The notes: a model not told the origin generated them from the sequence alone. Counted from the first letter of the stretch, positions 7,922 through 15,460 are shown. The stretch: DNA of 64,000 nt from Aulosira sp. FACHB-615 (GCF_014698045.1 NZ_JACJSE010000009.1:124001-188000), one strand, 5' to 3'. Program-made: numbers and translations.

Positions 7922-9523
7922 TTACAACTCACCTGTCGCTAACATTTGGATGATGCGAGGTGTACCAGGGTCAAATCCTGCTAAATCCCAAGAAAGTGGA
8001 TCTTGGGGATCTACCAAGGTGATGCGGTATGGTGTCAGAGTGACGTATACAGCCTTGACATTGGGATTGATTTTTTTGCGATACTCCTTCAAGGCTTGGC
8101 TAGGATGCTTGTAACCAGCCCAGCTTTCTGAGTCAGTCCAGAAGCAGACTACATCGGCTTTGAACTTATTTTTCATCATCCAGTCGTAAGCTACAGAGGC
8201 ATCTGTACCACCGAAGTTTTGATTGCTGGCTTTACGCACCGCCGAACTAAAACTATCTTTAGCAGTGATATCTAAGTTCCGAAATTCATTAGCAAAGCCG
8301 CGAATCATGTAGTTTTTCTCGGCTTTGGCTGTGACGAGTGCCATTGTGGTGGCTATTTCACAGCAACTTAGTCCCATGTCTGCAACTAAGCTACCCATCG
8401 AACCGGAAACGTCTACAGCGTGCATGAAAACTTTGCCTGTGGGTTCTACGACATCAAAAGACAACTCAACGGCTTTCTCTAAGATGTCTACGATGCGAGG
8501 AACGGGAGTCCAAGTTTTCTTACTGCGTCCTAGTCTTCCCCCAGACTCGTAAGTTTTGAGGGCTTTCAAAATATCGATTGGGTGAATGCGACCTTTACGC
8601 AGATGTTCTTTATTGTTGAGAACTCCTTCAACCCGTAGCAAGTTGGTACTTTCGTCAGCACGTAATACGCCTAGTTCAGTTAGTGAACCGAGGTTTCGTA
8701 ACATTGCACCGATGGGCATCTCTTGAAATAGCAACTGCCAAGCAGCTTTGTCCATATTGCCGACGGGTGCAGCCATTTCGTGGGTTAAGCGTCCTTGCAA
8801 AATGGCTTCGTGAGTTTGTCCAGGGTTGCGCTTTAGCCATTCATACCACCAAATCTGCGCCAAAGCTTGTGAGGGTATCTCTGTTGGTAATTCCTCCCAA
8901 CCTCTGACAACCCATTCAAATAATTGACGGTGATTTTCTGTAGGTGGTTTGACGTGGAATAACCGCAAAGCATCGCGGTGGGTGAAGCCTTGGCGTTGTT
9001 GATATTTCAAGAGTTGATAAGCCAAACCTTTGACATCTTCTCTTGATAGCCAAGTTTTACCTGCTTCCCGGACAACTTTACCAAAGCCCCGCAGAGATTT
9101 GGTGTAGTTCAACCATTCGTAGAAGTGGCTACCTGTGCGGACAACTTGGGGAAAGATTTCAGCAAAGGCTTGTTTGGCTTCTTTTGTTTCACCCATCGAC
9201 AGCAAGACCAAAGCCAGGATAGGTGCGCTGTTATTGATAGCTCGTCCATCGCTGGCATAGAGAATTTCTTCCGCAACACGGCTGGGATTTTCGGCAACAG
9301 CTTGGTTGACAACCGCTACAAAGTCTTCAGTTAATTCTTGTTTACCAGCATAGTAGGTGCTTTGGGCTGTCCCAACTAACAGACAGCGCCGCAGCATCTT
9401 CCATAAGCCAGCATCAAACATCCAGCCACCGGAACGTCCTTGAATCATCTCGGCTTCCCGTCCGGGGATGGGTTGAGTTTGTGGGGTGCTGATTTTGTTT
9501 CTGGTAAAGAAGTTGTAGTTCAT
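7922..9523 (-). CDS. rsr: Ro60 orthologue Rsr (TROVE plus vWA domain RNA-binding protein)
   Basis: This 533-residue protein has the full architecture of Ro60/Rsr: an N-terminal TROVE HEAT-repeat ring (about 15-360) that in known members binds Y RNA on its outer face and misfolded RNA ends in its hole, then a von Willebrand A domain (about 365-530). The vWA metal site looks intact: DVSGSMG near 373, the Thr in GGTDAS and the Asp in FWTDSES. In Deinococcus, Rsr and Y RNA work with PNPase in RNA decay and in 23S rRNA maturation. The start at 9523 (MNYNFFTRNK) is fixed by GGGAG eight bases upstream. Y-like RNA genes flank it on both sides on the same strand, and the leader hairpin at 9526-9559 encloses the ribosome-binding site. 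Confidence 0.93.
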   Translation of the reverse strand: MNYNFFTRNKISTPQTQPIPGREAEMIQGRSGGWMFDAGLWKMLRRCLLVGTAQSTYYAGKQELTEDFVAVVNQAVAENPSRVAEEILYASDGRAINNSAPILALVLLSMGETKEAKQAFAEIFPQVVRTGSHFYEWLNYTKSLRGFGKVVREAGKTWLSREDVKGLAYQLLKYQQRQGFTHRDALRLFHVKPPTENHRQLFEWVVRGWEELPTEIPSQALAQIWWYEWLKRNPGQTHEAILQGRLTHEMAAPVGNMDKAAWQLLFQEMPIGAMLRNLGSLTELGVLRADESTNLLRVEGVLNNKEHLRKGRIHPIDILKALKTYESGGRLGRSKKTWTPVPRIVDILEKAVELSFDVVEPTGKVFMHAVDVSGSMGSLVADMGLSCCEIATTMALVTAKAEKNYMIRGFANEFRNLDITAKDSFSSAVRKASNQNFGGTDASVAYDWMMKNKFKADVVCFWTDSESWAGYKHPSQALKEYRKKINPNVKAVYVTLTPYRITLVDPQDPLSWDLAGFDPGTPRIIQMLATGEL

Positions 9524-9525
9524 GG

Positions 9526-9559
9526 TTTCATCTCCCGGCCCTTGCGGGCAAAAATGAAA
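9526..9559 (-). promoter_or_regulatory. rsr leader hairpin with Y-RNA-like architecture covering the ribosome-binding site
   Basis: On the minus strand TTTCAT (9559-9554) pairs with ATGAAA (9531-9526), and inside it GCCC-GCAA-GGGC (9549-9538) makes a tetraloop hairpin. The asymmetric internal loop carries CGGGAG, which includes the Shine-Dalgarno sequence GGGAG, 8 bases before the rsr ATG. The order outer stem, GGCCG-purine loop, inner stem, loop is the same as in the Y-like inserts of the neighbouring RNAs, and TTGCC-GCAA-GGCCG is shared almost base for base. This suggests Rsr could bind its own leader. Structure is seen; function is inferred. Confidence 0.5.
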
Positions 9560-9560
9560 G

Positions 9561-9737
9561 GTGGCAGGGCAGGATTTGTAGACGCGGTAGCGGCTTCCCG
9601 TTCGCCGTCAGGCGTTCCCGAAGGGTAGGGTACCTGCGACATCCCGCGTGGAAGGCGATAACCCTCATTCTTCGGCCTTTGCAGGCAAGGGGTGAATAAG
9701 GATGTTTAGGCGCTCTACCTACTGAGCTACCTGCCAC
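9561..9737 (-). ncRNA. tRNA-like / Y-RNA-like RNA 2 (Gly-UCC-type anticodon loop), T loop interrupted by a repeat
   Basis: An 8-bp acceptor-like stem GTGGCAGG (9737-9730) / CCTGCCAC (9568-9561) and a D arm GCTC...GAGC frame an insert of about 55 bases. The insert has a perfect 8-bp stem CCTTATTC/GAATGAGG (9701-9694 with 9670-9663), an inner hairpin and the box GCCGAAG (9676-9670). An anticodon-type arm follows, with the 7-base loop CTTCCAC and UCC in anticodon position. The T arm GCAGG/CCTGC is split by a 55-base palindromic repeat (9578-9632). Taking out one copy of the flanking GTA plus the repeat restores a 7-base T loop (TACAAAT) and a length of 125, close to RNA 3 (126). It may be inactivated, or may tolerate an extra arm. 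The 3' end abuts the rsr leader hairpin. Confidence 0.65.
9578..9632 (-). repeat. 55-bp palindromic dispersed repeat inserted in the T loop of RNA 2
   Basis: The block reads TACCCTACCCTTCGGGAACG onward on the minus strand and ends in GCGTCTAC. It is nearly identical to 16696-16749 on the plus strand and contains the hairpin CGCC-TGA-CGGCG. GTA flanks both sides in plus orientation, consistent with a 3-bp target duplication. A related block lies near 440-480, and part of the motif recurs near 28316-28345. Confidence 0.75.
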
Positions 9738-9789
9738 ATGAAAAATTTTGGATTTGAGATTTTGGATTAAATCTAAAATTAGGTTTGGT

Positions 9790-9915
9790 GTGGCAGGGTA
9801 GGAATCGAACCTACAGCCCTCCCGATTATGAGTCGATAACCCTCATTCTTCGGCCTTTGCAGGCAAGGAGTGAACAAAGATGTTTTTGGCGCTCTACCAT
9901 TGAGCTACCTGCCAC
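9790..9915 (-). ncRNA. tRNA-like / Y-RNA-like RNA 3 (CAU anticodon loop), best preserved copy
   Basis: Acceptor-like stem GTGGCAGG (9915-9908) / CCTGCCAC (9797-9790) is 8 bp, followed by A and an encoded CCA. The D arm (9905-9891) is GCTC-AATGGTA-GAGC. The insert has outer stem TCTTTGTTC/GAATGAGGG (9880-9872 with 9848-9840), an inner GCC/GGC hairpin and the box GCCGAAG (9854-9848), then GGGTTATCG. An anticodon-type arm TCGA-CTCATAA-TCGG places CAU in the anticodon. The T arm GTAGG-TTCGATT-CCTAC is canonical. It looks like a complete cloverleaf with a Y-RNA module spliced in between the D and anticodon arms. The 8-bp acceptor stem and 50-base insert argue against an ordinary elongator tRNA. 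Confidence 0.72.
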
Positions 9916-9956
9916 ATAAGAATTATTTTTTACTCAGAACTCAGCACTTTGTTGGG

Positions 9957-10089
9957 TGTAGCGGAGCAGGGTTTTCACCTGCACCTCCAGAATTTTGTCT
10001 CAAGGATGTTTAAGTTATTTGCGATAACCCTTGATGTGTCGGCCTTTGCAGGCAAGGGGGGCGCTCTGGTATTTGAGCTATCCGCTACA
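9957..10089 (-). ncRNA. tRNA-like / Y-RNA-like RNA 4 with rearranged Y module
   Basis: TGTAGCGG (10089-10082) pairs with CCGCTACA (9964-9957), and both arms extend by one more A-T pair inward. A D-type arm GCTC-AAATACCA-GAGC follows. The insert starts directly with CCTTGCCTGCAAAGG and GCCGAC (10043-10038, a variant of the GCCGAAG box), then TCAAGGGTTATCG. The AACATCCTT box found before the hairpin in RNAs 2 and 3 comes after it here, and TCAAGG pairs perfectly with CCTTGA. The T-like arm GCAGG/CCTGC has the non-canonical loop TGAAAAC. It is the most diverged copy and the first in the likely transcript. Confidence 0.6.
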
Positions 10090-10130
10090 GTTTTTGGCTA
10101 ACTCCTTTGGGAATATCAACTTGTAGTATT

Positions 10131-10159
10131 AATGTAGTATATGTAATTTTAAACGTCAA
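10131..10159 (-). promoter_or_regulatory. Sigma-70-type promoter for the RNA 4-3-2-rsr unit
   Basis: On the minus strand TTGACG (10159-10154) is followed after 17 bases by TACATT (10136-10131). Transcription would begin near 10124, about 35 bases before RNA 4, and read through RNAs 4, 3 and 2 into rsr with gaps of only 41, 52 and 37 bases. No transcript data are available, so co-transcription is inferred. Confidence 0.5.
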
Positions 10160-10460
10160 TAGGTTGAGCCAGTGAGAGATAAATATTTTTAACGTCAAGT
10201 GCGCTGAGATTTGTTGAATATAAGATGAAATACTTCTTAATGTTTATGTAAAGTTTTTGTTTTTGCTGAGTTTTTTTATCAGGAAAAAAAATTTTGCCTA
10301 TTTTTGCCGAAAATTTGGGTTGTTTGGGTTTTAGATGAGGCAAGTTAGCGATCGCACACCTGCTTTTTTCCGTGATTTTGCCAAAAGATACAAAAACCAG
10401 TCCCAATTTTTGCCAATATAATATATTATTTCCCAAAAAATTCGCTTGGCAAAAATCGGC

Positions 10461-11186
10461 ATGAGTGAAAAAACAATGGAAAGTGGCGGGAAAGGTTTTC
10501 TCGTTCTACTTTTGCCAATATCGTTTTTAATAATTTTCCTGGTTTCTACCTGGAGATTTTTGCTGGCGCTGGTTGTTTTGATTATTGGTTTCAATATCTG
10601 GCAACAATATCAATGGCAACAATGGTGTCAGCGAGTTAACCCGGTTTTCCATCAGTTAGTTCGGGAAAACCAGGGCAAAATTACACCAATGGACTTGGCA
10701 ATGCGGGGTAGTTTTCCTGGCCCAACAGCAAAACGCTACCTGGATGGCAAAGCTTCAGAGTTTGGTGCAAGTATAGTCAATGCTGGTTCAGGCAATGAAG
10801 TTTATTACTTTATTACTGCCAGTATTTTGGGTAATATTCTTGACAGTAGCGAGCCTGTCAAAACTTTGTCTGCTCAACCTGTAACAACGGCTGCGCGATC
10901 GCTTTTAGCACCGCCAGCAACTCAAACACTATTAGCAGAACCAGAAGTTGAATTAGCAGCGCCAGCAACTCATACAGAAGTTAAACCCAATTTAGCAAAA
11001 CAGTTAGTTTTCGGTTCACTGATTCAATCGGAATTAGCGAAACGGTTGAATGTTTATTCCAGCACTGTCTACAAACGGCGTAATGATCCAGATTTTCCCG
11101 AATGGACTCGCAGCCGTGATCCTGATGGTATTGCTTGGAGTTTCTCGGAAAAAACAAAAGAGTTCTTTCCTTTAGAAGAGTCATGA
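10461..11186 (+). CDS. Membrane-anchored conserved hypothetical protein with a possible C-terminal DNA-binding helix
   Basis: The protein (241 residues from the ATG at 10461; a TTG at 10446 would add five) has two N-terminal hydrophobic helices (about 12-47) and a cytoplasmic part. The middle looks like a small winged-type region (GKITPMDLAMRGSFPGPTAK). A Pro/Ala/Thr-rich linker (about 130-180) follows, then a C-terminal segment, IQSELAKRLNVYSSTVYKRR, that reads like a helix-turn-helix. I do not recognise a named family. No Shine-Dalgarno sequence is evident. It is convergent with pyrD across the inverted repeat at 11209-11250. Confidence 0.7.
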   Translation: MSEKTMESGGKGFLVLLLPISFLIIFLVSTWRFLLALVVLIIGFNIWQQYQWQQWCQRVNPVFHQLVRENQGKITPMDLAMRGSFPGPTAKRYLDGKASEFGASIVNAGSGNEVYYFITASILGNILDSSEPVKTLSAQPVTTAARSLLAPPATQTLLAEPEVELAAPATHTEVKPNLAKQLVFGSLIQSELAKRLNVYSSTVYKRRNDPDFPEWTRSRDPDGIAWSFSEKTKEFFPLEES

Positions 11187-11208
11187 ATGATTAGGGGTGA
11201 AATCCAAT

Positions 11209-11250
11209 CAGGAGTCAGAATCCAGAATCAAAAATTTATTCTGACTCCTG
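11209..11250. terminator. Inverted repeat between convergent genes
   Basis: CAGGAGTCAGAAT (11209-11221) and ATTCTGACTCCTG (11238-11250) are perfect 13-bp arms around a 16-base loop in the 83-base gap between two convergent genes. It may terminate both transcripts, although T-runs are weak. The CAGGAGTCAGAAT word also appears near 16540, 16965, 51415 and 52240, so this is also a dispersed repeat family. Confidence 0.5.
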
Positions 11251-11269
11251 AGTTCTGACTCTGAATACT

Positions 11270-12394
11270 TCAAACTTTTAATCCGATCGCTTCTGTGATG
11301 GAGTTTAATTTATTCTGCTCTAACTTGGTCAGCAAACCAGTTAAAATTCGGCGCACCATCAAGGGGCCTTCATAAATCCAGCCTGTATAAACTTGAATGA
11401 GGCTGGCTCCCGCAGTGATTTTTTCCCAAGCGTCTTCTGCGGAAAATATGCCACCAACCCCGATAATGGGAATTTGCCCTTGGGTTTGCTGCCAAATAAA
11501 CTTGATAATTTCTGTGGAGCGATCGCGCAATGGCGCACCACTAATTCCGCCAGCTTCATCTCGCGGGGGTTTCCCAGTTGGGTGAATTAGCTGGGTTTTC
11601 AAGCCATCACGGCTGATTGTGGTGTTTGTGGCAATGATTCCTGCTAATTGGTAGGTTTTAGCCAAGCTAATAATGTCGGCGATCGCTTCCCATTCTAAAT
11701 CAGGTGCTATCTTGACAAATATTGGTTTGTGTGTATTGTTTTCTGTTTGTAGTACGTCCAAGATAGAACTGAGCATAGCGGCATCTTGGAGCGATCGCAA
11801 TCCTGGTGTATTGGGTGAAGAGACATTCACCACAAAATAATCGCCTAATTCTTTGAGTAAGCGGAAACTGTTGAGGTAGTCTGCGGCGGCGGCTTCTAAC
11901 GGGGTGATTTTCGATTTACCTAAATTTATGCCGATGGGTATTGTATGAGTGAAATCTTTTTGTGCTGCTAACCTAGCAGCCATAATTTCTGCACCTTGAT
12001 TATTAAAACCCATCCGGTTCAGGACAGCTTGATCTAAAGGTAGGCGAAATAACCTTGGTTGGGGATTTCCTGGTTGGGGGTGAAAAGTCACAGTTCCCAA
12101 CTCAGCGAAGCCAAAACCAAAGTTAGACCAAATTTTTGCGCCTACCCCATCTTTATCAAAACCGGCGGCTAAACCCAAGGGGTTGGGAAAATTTAGCCCA
12201 AACAAATTTTGTTCCAGACGGCGATCGCACAGACAAAAAGACTGCTGTAAAGTTTGATTGATTAAACTAGCAGGAGCATGATGATTTTGCGATAACCAAT
12301 CTAGACTGCGAATAGCCTGCTTATGTAACCACTCTGCATCTGTTTTCAGCAGGTTAAACAGTAGGGGACGAAGGGCAATTTGGTAAATATCCAT
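11270..12394 (-). CDS. pyrD: Dihydroorotate dehydrogenase (quinone), class 2
   Basis: PyrD oxidises dihydroorotate to orotate using FMN and passes electrons to quinone at the membrane, in pyrimidine synthesis. The 374-residue product has the N-terminal helical extension typical of class 2 enzymes (IALRPLLFNLLKTDAEWLHK), then the barrel with FGFAELGTVTFHPQPGN, the substrate motif NRMGFNNQG and the catalytic-base region VNVSSPNTPGLR, where class 2 enzymes use Ser. FMN phosphate contacts GVGGIFSAEDA and IQVYTGWIYEGP lie near the C-terminus. Length and motifs are normal. No other pyr gene is adjacent. Confidence 0.95.
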   Translation of the reverse strand: MDIYQIALRPLLFNLLKTDAEWLHKQAIRSLDWLSQNHHAPASLINQTLQQSFCLCDRRLEQNLFGLNFPNPLGLAAGFDKDGVGAKIWSNFGFGFAELGTVTFHPQPGNPQPRLFRLPLDQAVLNRMGFNNQGAEIMAARLAAQKDFTHTIPIGINLGKSKITPLEAAAADYLNSFRLLKELGDYFVVNVSSPNTPGLRSLQDAAMLSSILDVLQTENNTHKPIFVKIAPDLEWEAIADIISLAKTYQLAGIIATNTTISRDGLKTQLIHPTGKPPRDEAGGISGAPLRDRSTEIIKFIWQQTQGQIPIIGVGGIFSAEDAWEKITAGASLIQVYTGWIYEGPLMVRRILTGLLTKLEQNKLNSITEAIGLKV

Positions 12395-12574
12395 GTGGGG
12401 AAGTTAGGGAGTGGGGAGTTGGGAGTGGGGGATAAGGGAGGGAAGAGGGGACAAGGGAGACAAGGGAGCAGGAGGAGAATTTTGGACTCAGTACTTTTTG
12501 AATCCAACATCTAAAATTTAAAATCCAAAATGGTATTAGGTTGCTTTTCTGGGCATCTTATATATTAAAGAGCG

Positions 12575-15457
12575 ATGTCAACTAAAAATCCAATGGGGCA
12601 GCCACAAAGACCGATAGCAGCTGAACATACAATCATTGCTTTGGGACGTGTCCTCCAAACCTTAAGGGAAGAGGATAATGTTGATGTTCTGATTGATACT
12701 ACGATTGCTTATATTCAAGAGCAGTTTGACTACAACTTGGTTTGGATTGCTTTATATGACTTACCAAAACATACATTAGTTGGTAAAGGTGGGGTTGCGC
12801 CTGATGGTGATACTAAGTTTTTACGCAAACAGGTGACACTTACTCCCGGCGGACTTTTAGAACAAGTAGTCATTGAACAGCGTCCCTTGGGTGTGGCTGA
12901 TTTGCGGCTGGAACCTCGCGCAGCTGAATGGCAAGAAATTGGGAAAAAATTTAATATTCAGGGAACGATTGTTTTACCGATTCGCTATCGAGACCGTTTT
13001 TTAGGTTTATTATTATTTGGTTCGGAACGTTGGGGATATTTGTTACCAGGGGATGCCAAAGCTCGTTTGTTAATGGTGTTGGGCGAACTGGGAGCAGTGC
13101 TTTATCAACAAGAATTGAATTTACAGCAACAGCAAACAAAGCATCTTGATCAGCCGATATTACACTTATTAGAAAACTTACGTACTCTCAATAATATAGA
13201 CCAAAAGCTGAAAGCAGTTGTTCAAACAACACATCAATTTGTTGCGCCTAGCCGGACAAATATTTACTGGTTTGAGCGCCAAGGGCGTTATTTTTGGTGT
13301 CGGATGAGTAATCAACTGGCTAATATTGGTCGGAATAACAGCCAACAGCAACTAGCGGCGGGGATGACAGTCCAGGATTTAAGTGAATTTTATTATGCTT
13401 TGTCGGTGAATCAAATTGTTTTGATTGGTGATGAGCGCAGTTCTTTAAAAAGTCATTTTACTGCCAAAGTGTTGGAACGTTTGCAGGTGCGATCGCTTTT
13501 AGCCGCGCCGATTATGTGGCAAAAAGAACTATTGGGTTTTCTGGCGGTAGAAGCTAATGAACCACGCATTTGGACAGAAGCAGATAAAAACTTTGTTCAA
13601 AGTGCGGCTGGGTTAGTTTCTTTAGTTGCGCCTAGCGAAACTATGGATACTACTATCAAGCAAATTCAAGAAGATGCCCAATTAACGAGCCAAGTTGCCC
13701 AAGCAATTTATCACGAAGATGACTTGCAAGCAACTTTACGCACCTGTGCCACTAAAGTTTTAACGCGCTTTGCTGCCACTCGTTTTTTACTTTTACAATA
13801 CAACCCTGATTTAAATAGTTATCAAATTATTTTTCAAACCCAACCCCAAAATCGTCGTCCCCTGACAGTTAGCTTCAATACGCTCAAAGATATGGATGAG
13901 CAGATGTTGAAGTCCGCTACCACAGCCGTAGAAGTGCAGAAAGTAGAAGAAGATTTGCGGTTTTTTAACTGGCGACCTTTGTTATTAGAACATGGAATGC
14001 GATCGCTGTTGGTTTGTAACTGCGCTCAAGAGCATACACCAAATGCCCTGTTAGTGATTGCCCACGAAACAAATCGGGGTTGGGCAAGCTTAGACAAAGA
14101 ATTATTGTGGGCTGTCAGTCAACAAATTGGCGTAATTGTCCGCCAGTGGCAATTAAATGCGGAAGTTGAACAACAGCAAAAAATTCTCCATAGTATTCAG
14201 CGATGCTTACGTATTCTCGAAAAAACCCAAAATGACACAACTGAGTCGGGTGTAGAACGTCTAGAACGCACCGCCATAGAACAAATCGCCACTGTTCTCC
14301 ATTCTCCGTTAGCAGTGTTGTTATCTTGGTCGCCGGGGGATAACTTTGCAGAAATTATTCCGAGTGTGATTCATGATAGTCGATTTGCGGTTGTGACCGA
14401 TCAACCAGTTCCCATTCACACAGAAGCGATAATTCAGTGGGCATTAGCCAAAGATGATTATGTATGTGTGTATGCTGATGATTTACCAGCAGAAACCAGA
14501 AAATGGTTAAATGGACAAAACATTGGTCAAGTTTTAGCGATCGCACTCCGCACTAGTCCTGATTATGCACCCACAGGTGTAGTATTAGTTGCCGATTACC
14601 GCGAACGTTATTGGACAGAACAAAGTCTAAATGCTACAGAGACTTTGGTGACACAATTAGCATGGTCGCGTCGTCAACAACAAGTTACCAAATTGCTGGA
14701 GTCCTCGAACCAAGAATTGCGCCAACTCAACTGGTACAAACATCGTCGCCTCGAAGAAATTCAACGCACTGCCACACAGTTATTCAGCCAAATTGAAGAC
14801 TTGGGTATTCCCAGTAATGAACTGACACAGACACGTTATAAACTCTTACTGCGGCAATTAGACCATAACACCGCCGCCATGACAGCCTTAGTTAAACTAG
14901 AGCAATGGCAATTGCATCAGAGTTCTGAAACTATGCCCATAGCCAGTTTGTTGAAGCGATCGCTCGAACGAGTGGATAATTTACTCAAGCAACGTAAACT
15001 TTGGGCAGGAGTGCATGGTTTAGGACAATCCGCCACCGATACAGATTCCGGTAATAGTGGAATCTTCCTCAAAGGATTGCAATCTTCCAGTTATCCCTCA
15101 TCCTTAGCAATTACAGGCGATATCGTTAAATTTGAATTAGTACTATATGAATTATTGATTGTCGCTTGTAACCGTTCTCAAAGTGGCGGCAGAATTGATA
15201 TTTGGTGTCGTCGCTTAGAAGAAAAATTGCTAGAAATCTCAATTACAGATCATGGAATGATTGAACCGCCTTTGTTAGCAGCACTACAACATCAAATACC
15301 CAAAGATATACTAGCCCGTTCTTACCTCAACCAACCACCAGCTTTACACCTGCTAATTTGTCAACAACTCACACAACAGTTAGGCGGAACCCTAGATTTT
15401 TATCAGTTACCAGATTATCGGGTAGTTAGTCGTTTAGTTTTACCTTTAGCTGATTGA
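12575..15457 (+). CDS. Multi-GAF signalling protein with degenerate histidine-kinase C-terminus
   Basis: This 960-residue soluble protein carries at least three to four GAF-like repeats (about 35-180, 200-365, 375-530, 550-700; for example FNIQGTIVLPIRYRDRFLGL and RSLLAAPIMWQKELLGFLAV). A helical segment follows, with YKHRRLEEIQR near 725 in the place of an H-box, then a HATPase-like region (about 840-955). That region has an N-box-like YELLIVACNRS and ITDHGMI (D-x-G) but no recognisable G-x-G-L-G-L lid. It may therefore have lost kinase activity or use unusual residues. No response regulator adjoins. A short G-rich spacer precedes the ATG. Confidence 0.75.
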   Translation: MSTKNPMGQPQRPIAAEHTIIALGRVLQTLREEDNVDVLIDTTIAYIQEQFDYNLVWIALYDLPKHTLVGKGGVAPDGDTKFLRKQVTLTPGGLLEQVVIEQRPLGVADLRLEPRAAEWQEIGKKFNIQGTIVLPIRYRDRFLGLLLFGSERWGYLLPGDAKARLLMVLGELGAVLYQQELNLQQQQTKHLDQPILHLLENLRTLNNIDQKLKAVVQTTHQFVAPSRTNIYWFERQGRYFWCRMSNQLANIGRNNSQQQLAAGMTVQDLSEFYYALSVNQIVLIGDERSSLKSHFTAKVLERLQVRSLLAAPIMWQKELLGFLAVEANEPRIWTEADKNFVQSAAGLVSLVAPSETMDTTIKQIQEDAQLTSQVAQAIYHEDDLQATLRTCATKVLTRFAATRFLLLQYNPDLNSYQIIFQTQPQNRRPLTVSFNTLKDMDEQMLKSATTAVEVQKVEEDLRFFNWRPLLLEHGMRSLLVCNCAQEHTPNALLVIAHETNRGWASLDKELLWAVSQQIGVIVRQWQLNAEVEQQQKILHSIQRCLRILEKTQNDTTESGVERLERTAIEQIATVLHSPLAVLLSWSPGDNFAEIIPSVIHDSRFAVVTDQPVPIHTEAIIQWALAKDDYVCVYADDLPAETRKWLNGQNIGQVLAIALRTSPDYAPTGVVLVADYRERYWTEQSLNATETLVTQLAWSRRQQQVTKLLESSNQELRQLNWYKHRRLEEIQRTATQLFSQIEDLGIPSNELTQTRYKLLLRQLDHNTAAMTALVKLEQWQLHQSSETMPIASLLKRSLERVDNLLKQRKLWAGVHGLGQSATDTDSGNSGIFLKGLQSSSYPSSLAITGDIVKFELVLYELLIVACNRSQSGGRIDIWCRRLEEKLLEISITDHGMIEPPLLAALQHQIPKDILARSYLNQPPALHLLICQQLTQQLGGTLDFYQLPDYRVVSRLVLPLAD

Positions 15458-15460
15458 AGA

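Noticed and set aside
9528..9737. 69-codon minus-strand frame across RNA 2
   Set aside because: It simply reads through the tRNA-like RNA and the inserted repeat.
7767..9915. Ordinary tRNA genes interrupted by introns
   Set aside because: The insert lies between the D and anticodon arms, not in the anticodon loop, and is only about 50 bases. The acceptor stems are 8 bp in three copies and the insert is shared by all four, beside rsr. A Y-RNA-type module explains this better.
10149..10436. 95-codon minus-strand frame
   Set aside because: AT-rich, Lys/Ile/Phe-rich composition with no domain; it overlaps the promoter of the RNA-rsr unit.
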